Shown here piece after piece: positions 12,777 to 24,864 of a stretch of 64,000 nt of DNA. The notes under the pieces were generated by a model, which had not been told where the DNA came from, did not search any database, and saw only the letters and a list, made by a program, of their open reading frames with translations. Each line of letters begins with the position of its first letter. Within the stretch, counting starts at the first letter, position 1. A program made the position numbers and the translations under genes. The DNA is taken from contig BROE01000019.1 in the NCBI GenBank assembly GCA_036571765.1, positions 5,581,824 to 5,645,823 on the forward strand, in the 5' to 3' direction. This DNA comes from Plecoglossus altivelis. Taxonomy: Eukaryota; Chordata; Actinopteri; Osmeriformes; Plecoglossidae.

Positions 12777-14552
12777 CTAACAGTTGCACTGCTCCCTGGC
12801 CTGGGCAGAGCCTCCCTGTGGCGACTGGCGAAGCTGCCTCACCGTCGTGTCTCCATACTGGATCCCTGAGCCCATCCTCTCTGGGTCCAGCTCACCTACA
12901 GGGACACATCCACACACGGGTCAGAACGCCCTCACTCTGCCCCATCTCGCTCTCGCTTGCACGCCGTGAGAAGGTCTGCGTGCCGCTTAGCGCTCACCTG
13001 ACTCGATCTTGTTGAGGATGGTGCGGGCGCATTTGAGAAAGGCCTCCTCCACATTCTCTCCAGTGAGCGCGCTCGTCTCCAAGAACATCAGCTCTGTGGA
13101 GACAACCAAGCACAGGCAGCACTGTCATCTGCCCACTCCCATGCTGAAGCCCAGGCTGAGGCCCAGGCTGAGGCCCAGGCTGAGGCCCAGGCTGAGGCCC
13201 AGGCCTGTCCAGCCTGGCTGGTGCCAGCTCTACGGTACCATACCGTTCTCCTGAGCGAAGCGGGACGCCTCCAGAAAGGTGACCTCTCGCTCAGCCTCCA
13301 GGTCCTTTTTGTTCCCACAGAGGATGATGACGATGTTGGGACTGGCCAGCGTCCGCGCGTCCGTCAGCCAGTTTGTTAGCGCATTGTAGGTTTCCCGACT
13401 TGATGACAGACAGACAGACAGACAGACCGACCAGAGATTAGGATGGATAGATACAGATTGAGGCTGGTTAGTAGGTTCATAGCAGGGCGACATTAGAACT
13501 AGAGCCATGTCTTACCTGGTGATGTCATACACCAGGAGAGCCCCTGCTGCTCCTCTGTAGTAGCTGCGGGTCACAGACCTGGGAGCCCAAGAGTACACCA
13601 CGTCTCAGAACACGCTGCTCACAGGTTCCACCAAGGCAGTAAGAGGTCTCAACAGTCCACATCATCAGACACTACCTGAATCGCTCCTGCCCCGCTGTGT
13701 CCCAAATCTGCAGCTTCACCGTCTTGCCAGCCACCATCACCACACGCGAGCCAAACTCCACCCCGATGGTGTGGCTGGAGTCCTGCTTAACTAGGTTGAC
13801 GACAATACAAAGAACAGGTCAGTCTGAACCGCCTTGAGGAGATAAGCTCTGCGCAGGCTTTGCATGGGTGATGCTCGTTCACTGTTAAAGCTCTGGGTGT
13901 GTTTGCCTTTACAAGTGGGTTACAGAGGCACGTGAAGGGTGTGAGTAGGAATGCTCCAGCTAATGCGGATCTTACATTTGTTCTCTATGAACTGGTGGAG
14001 TATACAGGATTTCCCTGATCCAGCACTCCCAATCACCAAGAACTTGAAAAGGAAATCTGACGAGGAGAGAATGATTAAATAAACATGAAAAGATACTGAC
14101 ATTAGCATTGTGTCTGGCGATCAGTCTAGTTCTCTTTAAGAGTCGTTTCTTATTTCCAGAGTCAAGGCCTCGTCCTTTACATGAACTACTCTTCTACTGA
14201 GCCCTGCTCAGATGGCAAGCTAGCAAGGGTAGATTTAGCTTCGTCTTCGTAAGCTTTAACTAGCTAGCTAGCTAGCTAGCTGGGTACCAATTGAGGAGAG
14301 GCTTGGCAGCTGATGTTAAAATTCATTGACTTTAAAAGAACCCAAATGACACAATAACGACGCGGCAAATAACACACTCGAAAACATAGCAAGTTAACTT
14401 TGCTCGACAAGACGCTTAATCTCCAGACGTTGTCGTACAAATGATTGACTGCCTAGACGTGTCTATTTGCTAGCTAGCTTGGGCTACCGCTAAATAAACA
14501 GGCTCGAGTCGGGCTTCACACTAAGACTTTCCTTACCATACGTCTCTGTCAT
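12777..14552 (-). CDS. rab4b: Ras-related GTPase Rab4B
   Basis: Seven exons on the - strand: 14537-14552, 13976-14056, 13676-13790, 13516-13578, 13244-13398, 12998-13093, 12777-12895. They total 645 bases, giving 214 aa. Rab4 is a small GTPase that sorts cargo from early endosomes back to the plasma membrane. The protein shows P-loop GSAGSGKS (15-22), switch I HTIGVEF (39-45), DTAGQERF (63-70), NKKD (121-124) and ETSAL (149-153). It ends CNC, a CxC motif expected to be geranylgeranylated. Rab4B rather than Rab4A is favoured by GSAG, IENKF, RTLASPNI and FLKCARTIL, and by rtn2 and itpkc as neighbours; this is recalled, not computed. The start codon is decided by the short MTETY exon, which matches the family start. 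Its first intron lies behind an unusually small 16-base coding exon. Confidence 0.95.
13143..13202. repeat. 12-bp minisatellite in a rab4b intron
   Basis: Five copies of GCTGAGGCCCAG (the first with one A change) lie head to tail in the intron between rab4b exons 5 and 6. The unit is a multiple of three, so all six frames read as short peptide repeats; it is intronic. Confidence 0.95.
14261..14282. repeat. (TAGC)n tetranucleotide repeat
   Basis: Five head-to-tail TAGC units lie in rab4b intron 1. The unit CTAGCTAG is palindromic, so the tract can pair with itself. Confidence 0.9.
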
Positions 14553-14936
14553 TATCCTTGCCGGATTCAAGTTCACCAGTAGCTGAAACGTTATTTATGA
14601 AGAGCAGATACGGTGTATAGTTAGCTCGATAGCAAGTGTGTTTGGTATTATTTGGCGTTGATTCTGGGGGACTCATACATCTCTAGCTGGCTAGCTTAAT
14701 AGCTACATTACATTGACCAGGACAGGAGTTAGCGCAGGGTTGATGGAACGTGATGACGATATTGCGACGTTGCATGAGTCTATTTTACCTACAACCTTTT
14801 AAAGAAGTGTTAAATGAGGTATCACCTTCCTGTGGATGAGCTAACGCTAAATTTCATCTAAGTTGCCCGGTGTTCACCTGTTCAGCAGTTCAGCACCAGA
14901 TGTTCAGTAAAACGCTACGCAAGAATTGTTCAGATC

Positions 14937-14942
14937 TTTATT
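14937..14942 (-). terminator. Candidate polyadenylation signal of rtn2
   Basis: AATAAA on the - strand (TTTATT on the + strand), about 450 bp past the rtn2 stop and some 380 bp before the rab4b start. It would end rtn2 transcripts just upstream of the rab4b promoter. Confidence 0.5.
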
Positions 14943-15292
14943 AAATCAGAATGGTATGCAAAAATTGAAGAATCGTTAACAAATGCATCTTTATCACGCT
15001 TTTGTTTCAGTTACATTAACCACACGATCAGATTTAGTCCAGCCATTCTGTATTTTGTGATGGCGATTCATTTGTCATATAAAAATACCCCTAGCCCATT
15101 TGACCAAGTGCCTTCTACTCCAAATATTGCATCCTCTTGTAGCATAAGTATGCGCCGAAATCAAAATATGTTTTGTAATTCTTGCTCCCGTTAACGGACA
15201 AATATGGGAAAATGGTAACAAAAGCACGTCCACCAAAATAACCTTCTCTCCAGTGCCCCCCTCCCCCATTAGGTCCCTATAGCCTCATCCAG

Positions 15293-15340
15293 GATAGTCC
15301 AGGACAGTCCAGAGCAGTCCAGGACAGTCCAGGACCTGAT
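15293..15340. repeat. 10-bp tandem repeat around CAGTCCAGGA
   Basis: About five imperfect head-to-tail copies of a CAGTCCAGGA unit lie in the rtn2 3' UTR just after its stop codon. Confidence 0.8.
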
Positions 15341-15390
15341 AAGACATGTGAGTGACCCCCATCCTCTACTGCAGCAGCCCCTTCTACTCA

Positions 15391-16719
15391 TCACTTGGAC
15401 TTTGGTTTTTGTTTGGGGGCAGAGGCAGGCAGGGGGGCAGACGCAGGGGCAACGTCAGAGTCACCAGCAGGGGCAGCCACAGGTCTAATCTTTCTGTACA
15501 TTCTTTTAAACCTGGGAAGACCAGAAATAAACCAGTAAACCAGAAGTATAGGCCTGAACATCACAGTTTGTGTCATGAGATTAGCATCTTTCATCAAATA
15601 CATCTAGAATGATTGGACCGTTTTGACCTGAATTTGGGAAAAACTGAATATTTAATGTCCCTATAGGGTGTGCGCCTAAAAATAAATAGGAGAAAAACTA
15701 GCACATCATCCCAGTCAAATAGGGCTCACATGTTTTTGATTCTCCTCAGGAAAACCTTGACCGCTCTCACCAGCCTCTTGATCCGGCCCTGCAGCCCAAA
15801 ACAACAGCTAGTTAGCCAGCTTTCCAGTGGATGCTGTCAAACACTGCCACTTCGATGTGTCCCTTCGATGATGACCGGTTTAATACCTTACCTGCTGCTT
15901 TTTGTAAAGTAGCGGAAAAGAGAAGAGACAGATGACACCTGAGAAAAGATAACGAATTGATGAGTCATCTGTGTGAGTCATCTGTGAGCAGAGTTACATA
16001 ATATGTAGACGTGGACCGGAGGAGTCTCACCAGCAATCACCAGGGTCAGTCCGTTGGTCAGTATCCCCACATAGGACAACAGGTACAACAACACTGCAAA
16101 CTGACGGAAAAAAAGAGATGACGATAGTTTGATTTCACTCGAGGAACATATCTGTGGGCCACTGTGTCTAGCATGCCCCTGAAACACAATACATCCCAAT
16201 GCTTTTAAGGTACTGGAGTAGAAGATTGGTGACCTCTAACCTTCAGAGAATCTGTGATGCTGCCAATGAACAGCAGGCGTTTGAGCTCTGTAAGAGCAAA
16301 TGCAACCAGCAGCACCGCCTTCTCCACCAACACCACTGTATCTTCATTTGTCAGAGAGCTGTCCTCATCCAGATAACTCCTAAAGGAAACACACACACAC
16401 ACACATACACACTATTGTGTTTGTGTGTATTGAGTCTGAGCGAAGGATATGACACTGTAAACAGCAGCATGGTGGTTTCTCCTCAAGGACTTTGAGGTCT
16501 GAACTCACTGGAAGGGTTTTTCCTTTTCAGGGTTCCAGTGAAGGAGCTCCAGCAACTTGTAGTAGAAGCGCAGGGGGAAGGTGACGCACAGGATGCCCAG
16601 GCCCAGGTAGGACAGCACTGTGAGGGCACTGAGCTGGAACAGGCTGGCCAGGCCCACCACCAGCCCAGTGAACACCACTCCTGTCTTCCCCATGTTCTTC
16701 CAGTACACCAACTCCACAA
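15391..16719 (-). CDS. rtn2: Reticulon-2, reticulon-homology domain exons
   Basis: Six exons on the - strand: 16509-16719, 16241-16379, 16031-16100, 15892-15938, 15730-15788, 15391-15511. Reticulons are ER membrane proteins with two long hydrophobic hairpins that curve tubular ER. The visible protein begins VVELVYWKNMGKTGVVFTG, the canonical start of the reticulon domain. It then has a first hairpin ending RFYYKLLELLHW, a linker EKPFQSYLDEDSS, the segment LKRLLFIGSITDSLKFAVLL, and a second hairpin YVGILTNGLTLVIAG. The tail is basic and Ala/Pro-rich and ends KPKSK, which fits the KxKxx ER-retrieval motif. RTN2 is preferred because it lies head to head with ppm1n, as in human. The N-terminal exon or exons were not found; a short first exon could lie anywhere up to 19 kb. 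Confidence 0.88.
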
Positions 16720-19419
16720 CTGGCCACAGGTGATATGGGTTCACGGATGAGCGAGGGAAAGAACAGTGCCCTGACTGTTCTAAAAGGATCATCTTAAGAG
16801 ACAAGCTGATGAACTCTCTAGAAGCTGCAGCTGAAAGGATTTAGCATGGAATGCTTTTGTTTTTGTTTGTGCGAGAGAGTCAAACCCTTTTGTCTGCTGT
16901 CATGGTTGGAATGATGATTATATGCCAGCTAAACGTCCTTGTTACGATTTAGATGATGATGAAGATTTAGAATCCAGAGTTAATGAACAGAGATCGATAT
17001 AAACCATCTGAATATCAATCTAGGACAGCAATCCACCAATGGCTATTTTGTGATCCCTCATTGATGACACTGTATATCGAGGGTGACAACTGGAGCTTGT
17101 TTCTGTAGCAACCAAAGTAACATACGGTGTCGTTACCCAGTAACACAGTAAACACAGATGTTCACGACCCAAATTCCCACTTCTCGTACCGACTCACGCA
17201 TACCTACCTTTCCCAGGCCTGATGTGTGCAGAACATAAATGGTTTGTATTTCCAATCAGAGGGAAAGGAAAGGAGAGCGCAGACATGTTTACACACAAGC
17301 ATGCACAGGCGAGCACACGCACAGTCAATCAGCGAGAGGCATGTGCTAGAAGATCTGTTTAGCCATGTTAGAGCTGGTATAGCACTGTCCCCAACAGCTG
17401 AAGCTTCAAATGAGCTCCCTAACACCAGTGTAAATCTAGAGAGGTCATTATCTCATTAAAATGAACATCAAGGAATCCTTATGCCCACACTCGCAGCTCT
17501 TCTCTGGTCCCAACTCTTAGCCCCGCATTGTGTCCACAACAGCTGTACCCGGCGTGATTCAACATGGCCTGGCCGGATTAAATCTCCGAGCAGTCATCAA
17601 TCTACCGAGCCAGATCAGGGAGATGAAGACTCCTGTGGTGGCATTCTGTTCAAAACGATCTTTCCCTCCCGTTCACTGTATGTCTGAACATCGATTCTAA
17701 CTCAGCGGGATGTTACAGTAGCGATCTCTTTCAGCCTATCTAGCTATAGATTCTTCAGTGGTCAGTCTGGCTCCACCTGATTTGGCCCTAGGAGGTCCCC
17801 ACTTTAGGTCCTTCACGGCCAGCCACACCCCTCCGGTCCCTTCCCCTCCTACCCCCCACTACAGTCCAGTCTACCTGGAATCACACACCCTTTGCCAGCT
17901 TACCTTTGGTGGCCATCTCAGCAGCTGTTGTCTTGCTGCTCAGCCCTCTCCTTAAGCCCCCTGCACTCCCACTGCATGAGCCCGCTCCCCAGGCTTTTTT
18001 TGGCCACCCCAGCCCTGTCAGCAGTATAAGGTCTGGCTGGCCTAATTTTATCCTGTATTGGATACCCTGTTTGAGGGCTCTCTCTCTCTCGCTCGCTCGA
18101 TCACACGGGCACTCTCTCGTTCACACACTCTCTCTCGTGTGCGCACTTTCTCTTGCTCTCTCTCCCCTCTTACACACACACACACACACACACAACCTGA
18201 GGAACCTGAGATGTCACCATGTGCTGGAGCGCAGACAGTTCCTTGGTCTCTGGAGAGAGCCCCGCTTTAGTGTGATTGGTTGATTATCCAAAATAAGTAG
18301 TCTTCCTCCAGTCAGACAGAGGGACCGGTTAGTAAAAACAACTATACTTGCTACCCATACCCTAAACAAAACATTTCAGACTTGCCGCATGTTTTTAGAG
18401 GAATGTGAAGACACTTTTCAAAATGGATCAATAAACAATATAAGAATGTAAAAATACGTTATTGAATTTGCGTATGAAATAAACATATAAATAGGTCTAA
18501 TTGTTCCAAATGAATGACCGCGACCACCAAGTGCGTCATTCACAGCTTTCGCTCGAGGCACGCACCACAAACACATGACTCATATATTCTAAAGGGAGCA
18601 TCATTGTGCATAAAATGAGCCCTCTCTCTTCTCCGTTCCTCTCGCTTATCACTCTCCTCCCTTCCAACCCCCCTGTCTGTTTTCCCTCCTGTCCTCCCTG
18701 TCTCTCCCCACCTCCTCCCCCTCTTCTCTCCCACATGCAGTACTATGTGCTGCTGTATATAGAGGACTGACGCTCCTGTAATCCCCAGGAGTAGATGCCG
18801 GGTAATCCAGCCTCATCAAAGGTCGAGATTAACCAAAGTGGAAAGGGAGGGATGAGAACCAGAGCTGCAGATAACAGGAAAGGGAGGGGGAGAGAGGGAG
18901 GGAACAGGAGGGAGGGAGAGCGATAGCGCATGCATGACAGGGGCGAGCTCTTCTGCTTACGGATTGGTGCACAGAAATAGCCAGCCAATTGGACGGAAGG
19001 AAGGGAAAATAACAGGACTAAGGGCGAGCTGGAGAAAGAGGGAAGAGCTATGAAAAAGAGAGGGAGAAGGTGAGATCACAGGACTACAGTAGAGAGGAAT
19101 AAACCTAGCGTGGATCAAGGATGAGCAGCGGAGTGATAAAGAATCGCTGAGAGAACACAGGCCAGGGGAGAGGAGAGAGCCTGAGAGGAGGGAGATGGGC
19201 GGAGAGAGAAAGATTCGCAGCCGTCACGGAGAAAATCAATCAGCCAGACAAACAGCAACCGACTGGGCAGCCATGCACTGAGGCCTGGAGCTGCAGGACT
19301 CGGCAAACACGGCTCAGGCCCAGCACCAGGCACCAGGGCCTGCTGGCCCCGGCTCCCAACAGCAGGCCAAGCCCTCGACAAGAAAGAAGATCCCCATTGG
19401 TCCGCTGCACAGAGCAGCC
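16720..19419. other. Region between rtn2 and ppm1n: 5' ends not resolved
   Basis: This holds the missing 5' exon(s) of rtn2 on the - strand and the 5' UTR or promoter of ppm1n on the + strand. I could not place an rtn2 first exon with the right phase. A TATA-like TGTATATAG lies at about 18751-18759 on the + strand, 660 bp before the ppm1n start. CT/CA low-complexity sequence lies at 18075-18195 and 18620-18735, and purine-rich sequence at 18835-19220. Confidence 0.5.
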
Positions 19420-22400
19420 ATGAGGACGGCCAGGAAGGGCAACGTGGAGATGCCTGCTTTCGTGCGGCAGCTGGTGAAGGAGACGGAGAAGAGGGTTAGC
19501 TCCTTCTTCAAAGGAGGCCGTGGGGGAGCCGAGCCTACGGACGGGGAAGCAGAGGAGGTGATCCCCAGTCCCTACCTAGACCGCCCTGTCCTGGATAAAC
19601 TGACCGAGGAGGGCTGCTCCAGGTGGGGTCTTAACTACGCCCTGGGCAGCATGCAGGGCTGGAGGGCCAACATGGAGGACTTCCACAACTGTGTGCCACA
19701 GCTCGGAGGACAGATGGCTGACTGGGGCTTCTTTGCTGTCTTTGATGGCCACGCAGGCAACTCTGTGGCACATTACTGCTCCCAACATCTGCTGACTCAG
19801 ATCTTGACCACAGGTGACGCTGATTGAGAATGATCGGTGCCTCGGCATCTTTTCACCATCATCATTTCTCATCACAAGCCTCCTTAAAATGTGGATCTGT
19901 ATATGTTTCATTTATCCTTTCCCATTGAGGTTCAATTATTGGCAAAACATTTATGGCAACAACAACTGTTTGATTTAGCTGTTATGTAGGGGTGATGCTC
20001 TGAAAATATGTGATATATATTTGTGATATATTAACGTTTTCATGTACGTTTGGTTGTTTGTGCAGGAGCCATCGGCCCTGAGGACGATGCTGAGAAGGTG
20101 AGAGGAGGTCTCATCGAGGGCTTCCTGCAGACCGACAAGCAGCTGCACACGGTGGCCCGGCGTGAGGGCTGGGAGCGAGGCGGCACCACCGTGGTCGCCA
20201 CGCTCATCTCGCCGCGCTACATCTACTTCGCCAACTGTGGCGACTCAAGAGCCATGCTGTGCCGGGGGGGCCAGGTGTGCTTCTCCACAGAGGACCACAA
20301 GCCCTTCAGCCCTCTGGAGAGGGAGCGCATCGAGAGCGCCGGCGGCTCCGTTTCCCTGCAGCGCATCAACGGCTCCCTGGCCGTGTCCCGAGCTCTGGGA
20401 GACTTCAACTACAAAGGAGCAGAGAACCGGGAGCCCACCCAGCAGATGGTGTCCCCGGAGCCTGAGGTGTGTGTGCTGGAGCGCTCCCTGGCAGACGAGT
20501 TCCTGGTGCTGGCCTGCGATGGGGTGTGGGACACCATCACCAACGAGGAGCTGTGTGCATTCATCCGCAGTCGGCTGTGTGTCTGCACTGACCTCAGGGA
20601 AGTCTGTTCGCAGGTCATCGATCTCTGCCTCTATAAGGTTGGTAACTGGGACCATGTGCTTGGTAAATAGAGTGAGAGATAGACATGTGAGAGTGAGAGA
20701 TAAATATTAATAGACAAGGATTGGTTAACATGAAACATTATCAATACAATGGGAGATTCGGGAATGAGTTGAATATAATTTTGTTCTTATTGCAATTTAC
20801 TTCAAATATCAAATTTACATTTTAAATCCGAGCTTGTCAGATGCATGTCCTGAGTCAAAGATACACAGAACTACATTTACACAGTTTTTTAAAAGCCTGC
20901 AGTTACACTTATTGCTAAGAACGTTCTATGATGTAATGGCATAATCCCTTAGATTATGTTTTTGGGCGCAAAAAATGATTGGGATCTTATCCAATACCTG
21001 CAACAGGGCCTTGGACTTAACGTGACCGCAGCGGTCCAAACACACTAACATAATCTCTTTGTCCAAAGCAGAGGCCACACAAAGAGGCCATCAAGGGACA
21101 AGTTGGCAACCTTGTGCACGTGGGGTGACTGAGCCGTGCTGGCTTTGGCTGTCATGTCATCGTCTTAGCGTGGCCTCAATGTTGTGTAACAGCCCCGCTA
21201 GCTTAGACCTGCCCAACGACCTGAAAATGTCACAGTTTCTCCCTTTCTCAAAACCCCATGCCCACGCTTCACCGTTCAGGTGGCATCTTGTTTGGTTGGA
21301 CGTAACGGCAGTCGTCCGTGTTGTGGGAGAGGAACCGAAGTGGTTTTAGATGGGCAGGGTGTGCGTTAGACACTAAATTAGGCTAATTTGGCATCCGCCG
21401 TCTGTTTGAGTCAGAGGCTTTTTTTATCTTATCCAACCCTTTACTGTAGTACTCTGGGCACCTTGTACTTTATGCACACAGACACAGACACTCACAAACT
21501 ACTGGCAACACGACGCAATACCCACTTAACCCTGAAACAAAGCCACCTGTGGCTAAACTGAGTAAACACAGGGACAGTGAGCTTGTGGACATGACAACAT
21601 GGATAAGGAGGTCTGCAAGAGAGAATGGGAGGGCAATAGGCCCTGCTTACCACCTGAACCAATTATCCTTCTTGTGACTCGCGGAGGCTAAGCCTTTCAC
21701 TCGCACTCTAGACATGGACACATGACACGCAGCTCTGATTGAGTGACAATTACTATCATCCTCAAGGAGGCGCATTGCCAGAATGTTATTTGATTGGCTG
21801 TCCATGTTGCTGTGTAATTTAAGGCGCTGCACGATAATACATGTATTGTTTATATATGTTACATGCGCACTCTTATGCAAACAGCTTGTGTTCTCTGTGG
21901 TGACCCGATGCTTCGTTCTGTAGGGAAGTCTGGACAACATCAGCATCATACTGCTCTGCTTCCCTGGCGCCCCCCAGCTGTCAGCTGAGGCACTGCACCA
22001 AGAGGCCGAACTGGAGGACCTGCTGGAGTCCAAAGTGGCAGGTGCAGAGATGACACACTCACTCACACACTCACTCACACACGCAGCCACTCACACACAC
22101 ACTCACTCACACAGATACACTCACACACACACTCATTCACACACAGACACGCACACTCCCTGGCCGTTCAAACACCACAGCTGTGATGTAACCGTTCTAT
22201 TGAACTTGAAGGGTGTTCATACCGGCAATCCAGTACAAATCCCATTTAAAAATACCAAGTGCACTGGGATGCATGTCCGCTCTCACTCTCAACACTAACA
22301 GCTATATCTGTCTGAGAACTTACTGTAATCTGGGCACTGACACGACTTCTCTCTTCCGCAGAGATTTTTGAGGAGCTGAGTGGCCGAGGGGAGGAGCCTG

Positions 22401-22893
22401 ACCTGCTGGCTGTCCTCACGGTGTTGGCGTCCACAGCCATCCCCGGTTTGCCCCCAGGAGGAGGCCTGCAGAGCAAGTAAGACCGCAAGAGTGTGTGTGT
22501 GTGTGTTTGCATGTCTGTGTGTGTGTGTGTTTATGTGGGTAGGGAGAAGAAATAATCATTTGCAACGTAAACAGGCCAGGCGATGGATGCAGGGTCGATA
22601 GAGAAACCTGATTCGTTTGGAAAAGGAAACGTTGCCTGCTCGTTCTCTGATGGGTGGTGGTTTTGTTTCAGGAGGAACTGCATCATCTCTGCCTATTACC
22701 AACAGAAGGAGGCTCACAAACCCTCTCAACCCAATGTGAGTAAGTAAACTGTGACATCATCAGACTGTTGCGTAACTACATCACGGATACTCAGGAAGCC
22801 ATCTGACTTTCAATCAGATAGTGTCTCTTCCACGGCTTGACAGTTGTTGTTTTTTTCATCTAGGAAGCAGGTGGTCCTGAGAAGCCCGTGTAA
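19420..22893 (+). CDS. ppm1n: PP2C-type protein phosphatase PPM1N
   Basis: Six exons: 19420-19813, 20066-20637, 21924-22041, 22362-22476, 22672-22735, 22864-22893. They total 1293 bases, giving 430 aa. It should be a metal-dependent Ser/Thr phosphatase of the PPM1A/B/N group. Family motifs are in order: SMQGWRANMED (about 77-87), VFDGHAGN (about 107-114, metal Asp), GGTTVVA, YFANCGDSRAML, STEDHKP, LAVSRALGDF, LACDGVWDT (metal Asp) and SLDNISIILL (metal Asp). All expected metal-binding acidic residues are present, so it looks active. The C-terminal helical part containing IPGLPPGGGLQSK matches PPM1N better than PPM1A or B, from memory. The N-terminal 60 residues are basic and lack the usual myristoylation start (MG). 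Human RTN2 and PPM1N are also divergent neighbours. The ATG at 19420 is the first in frame. Confidence 0.93.
22054..22160. repeat. CACT/CACA low-complexity tract
   Basis: About 100 bp of CACT and CACA units just after ppm1n exon 3, within the intron. Confidence 0.9.
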
Positions 22894-23528
22894 GGCTTGC
22901 AGTGTGACCAAACCGTTTGCGGCGAGTCGACCGATCACACAAGAGGAACCGTCGAAGGAAGGATTTTGTTTCATCAACTCAGAACATCAGTAACCGGTAC
23001 AATGCACACTGAAGAAACCACAGATGTAATATATTTCTACAAGGGGGATATTTTGTACGATTCAGAACGTAGAGCAGCAGCAGCAGCATGACCTTGTAGT
23101 TCCAGCAACCACATGTCTGCCTCATAATCATTCATTATGAACTACAGTCTCGATGAATGAAACGATGAAGGTTGATGTTTTTAAAACGGGATTTATAACT
23201 GTACTTCAGGAAATCACAGGTCATGGAAGTACAATTGACCATGTGATACTTGAGGTTGTATTTCAGATTGATGTTTTACGATTATTGTTATCCATAAGTT
23301 CCCAAACCTCTCAGTCCTATGTTTGGTCTGGTTTGCATGACCTGTACTGTGCTGCCTTACTGACCTCTTTCGCACTAGATTTAACATGTTACATGACCAG
23401 CCAACAGTCCATAAGCAGTTTGTAGACTCACTAACATGTTATCGTTTATCGTACAAGATTTCCATGTACTTCAATTATATACTGTGTATAGCTATTTCAT
23501 GTTTAAAGTATTGACTGTTCTCAGCCTA

Positions 23529-23534
23529 AATAAA
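23529..23534 (+). terminator. Polyadenylation signal of ppm1n
   Basis: AATAAA about 640 bp after the ppm1n stop, followed within 30 bp by a T/G-rich stretch. Confidence 0.7.
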
Positions 23535-23559
23535 GATTATTTGACTGACAGAGCATGTC

Positions 23560-24864
23560 AGTAGATTCTTCAAAATAACACGCGAAACAAACTCAGATTC
23601 CAGTCAAACTCCATTTTCATTGTTTAAAGCCGAAATGATTTTCCTGTATCAGTTTAGTTCATAATATATCCACTAGGTGGAGACATTTCTCTTCTAGTTG
23701 CCACCTGGTGTTCAGTGTGCGCATGAAATCCAATCACACAAATCCTATCACTTCTAGTAAAGTGATGCTTTGATAAGCACAGTGTCAACAAATAACAGCT
23801 ACATATTAGTAATAAATACAAATATTAATAATAATACCATCATGAAAGAACTAACAGATGATAAACGGCTGTTTTTTTGTCCATGTTGGTTTCTTGACTG
23901 TTTGTATTGCACTTCCTGGTGCACTCTTTAGCATAAGGGCATTCACCCCAAGCCTCACTAGACTACATTACTCTTTAAAATATGATTTCTCACAAACATC
24001 ATGATTGCACCGAACTTCGATGAGACACGGCATTAGATGTACTGTCCCTCCTCGAGTTACTGCGGAATAATTAAAGCTGTCCTCACAGCTTCCATACCAT
24101 TCTTCTGAGGGATGTGTAATTAAGCCACATCATTCAACAGTGATACATATTCATCAGGTGCTCCTGCAGACTTCAGATGGCTGAGAATGCAAATACAAAA
24201 CGCAGCCACCTCTTTTTATTCACTGATCGCAGACAGACCCTAACGCTCAACCATTGTGCTGTTTAAGGATCCCAGGGGACATCTGCAGTGCTCTCATGAA
24301 TCAGGCCTTCTTCTCAAGTGGCCCTCAGAATCTCCCACTGTCTGATTGCCTTCAGCACGGGCCAATCACTTGAACGTCTCAGACCCCTCTCCAGACTGAT
24401 GTTCTCTGAATGACACGCATCTGGCAAACGCTTTATCTCCACGCAAGAAAATAGGGATATTCAAGTATTGTCTGGAGTTCGGTGATATTGATGAATGTCT
24501 GGAATTCATGTCAGAGGTGGGTTCGACTTCGGAGGCCTCGATCAGAATAGAAGTGCGTATATCTCCAGTAATCTCTGAATCGGGTGGAAATGCACGGTCT
24601 TTGGCAGCGAGTTACTGTGGTTCTCTAAAACGATTTTTCTTCATGTTTCATCAAGAATGAGCAAGTCACGGTAACGACCATCCAGGTCCACAGTTCAATC
24701 ACCGAAGGATATTGCAAAGTCAAATGCGCTTTTTTCAGTGCATTTCTACATTTAAGCAGAGATGGTGCATCTTGAGGGACTTTCCATTAATAAAAATTGA
24801 AAAGGTTTAAAGAAAGTGTTTGTTGTCCCCCCCCCTTGTGAGCAGAGGCAGGCTGGGGAAGGGA
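23560..24864. other. Convergent intergenic region and channel-gene 3' UTR
   Basis: No coding region is seen. The right part is probably the 3' UTR of the potassium channel on the - strand; a candidate AATAAA on that strand is at 24215-24220. Confidence 0.5.

Noticed and set aside
17204..17240. Candidate rtn2 first exon (MFCTHQAWER with donor GTAGGT)
   Set aside because: Its phase does not fit the acceptor of the reticulon-domain exon at 16719, so the join would frameshift.
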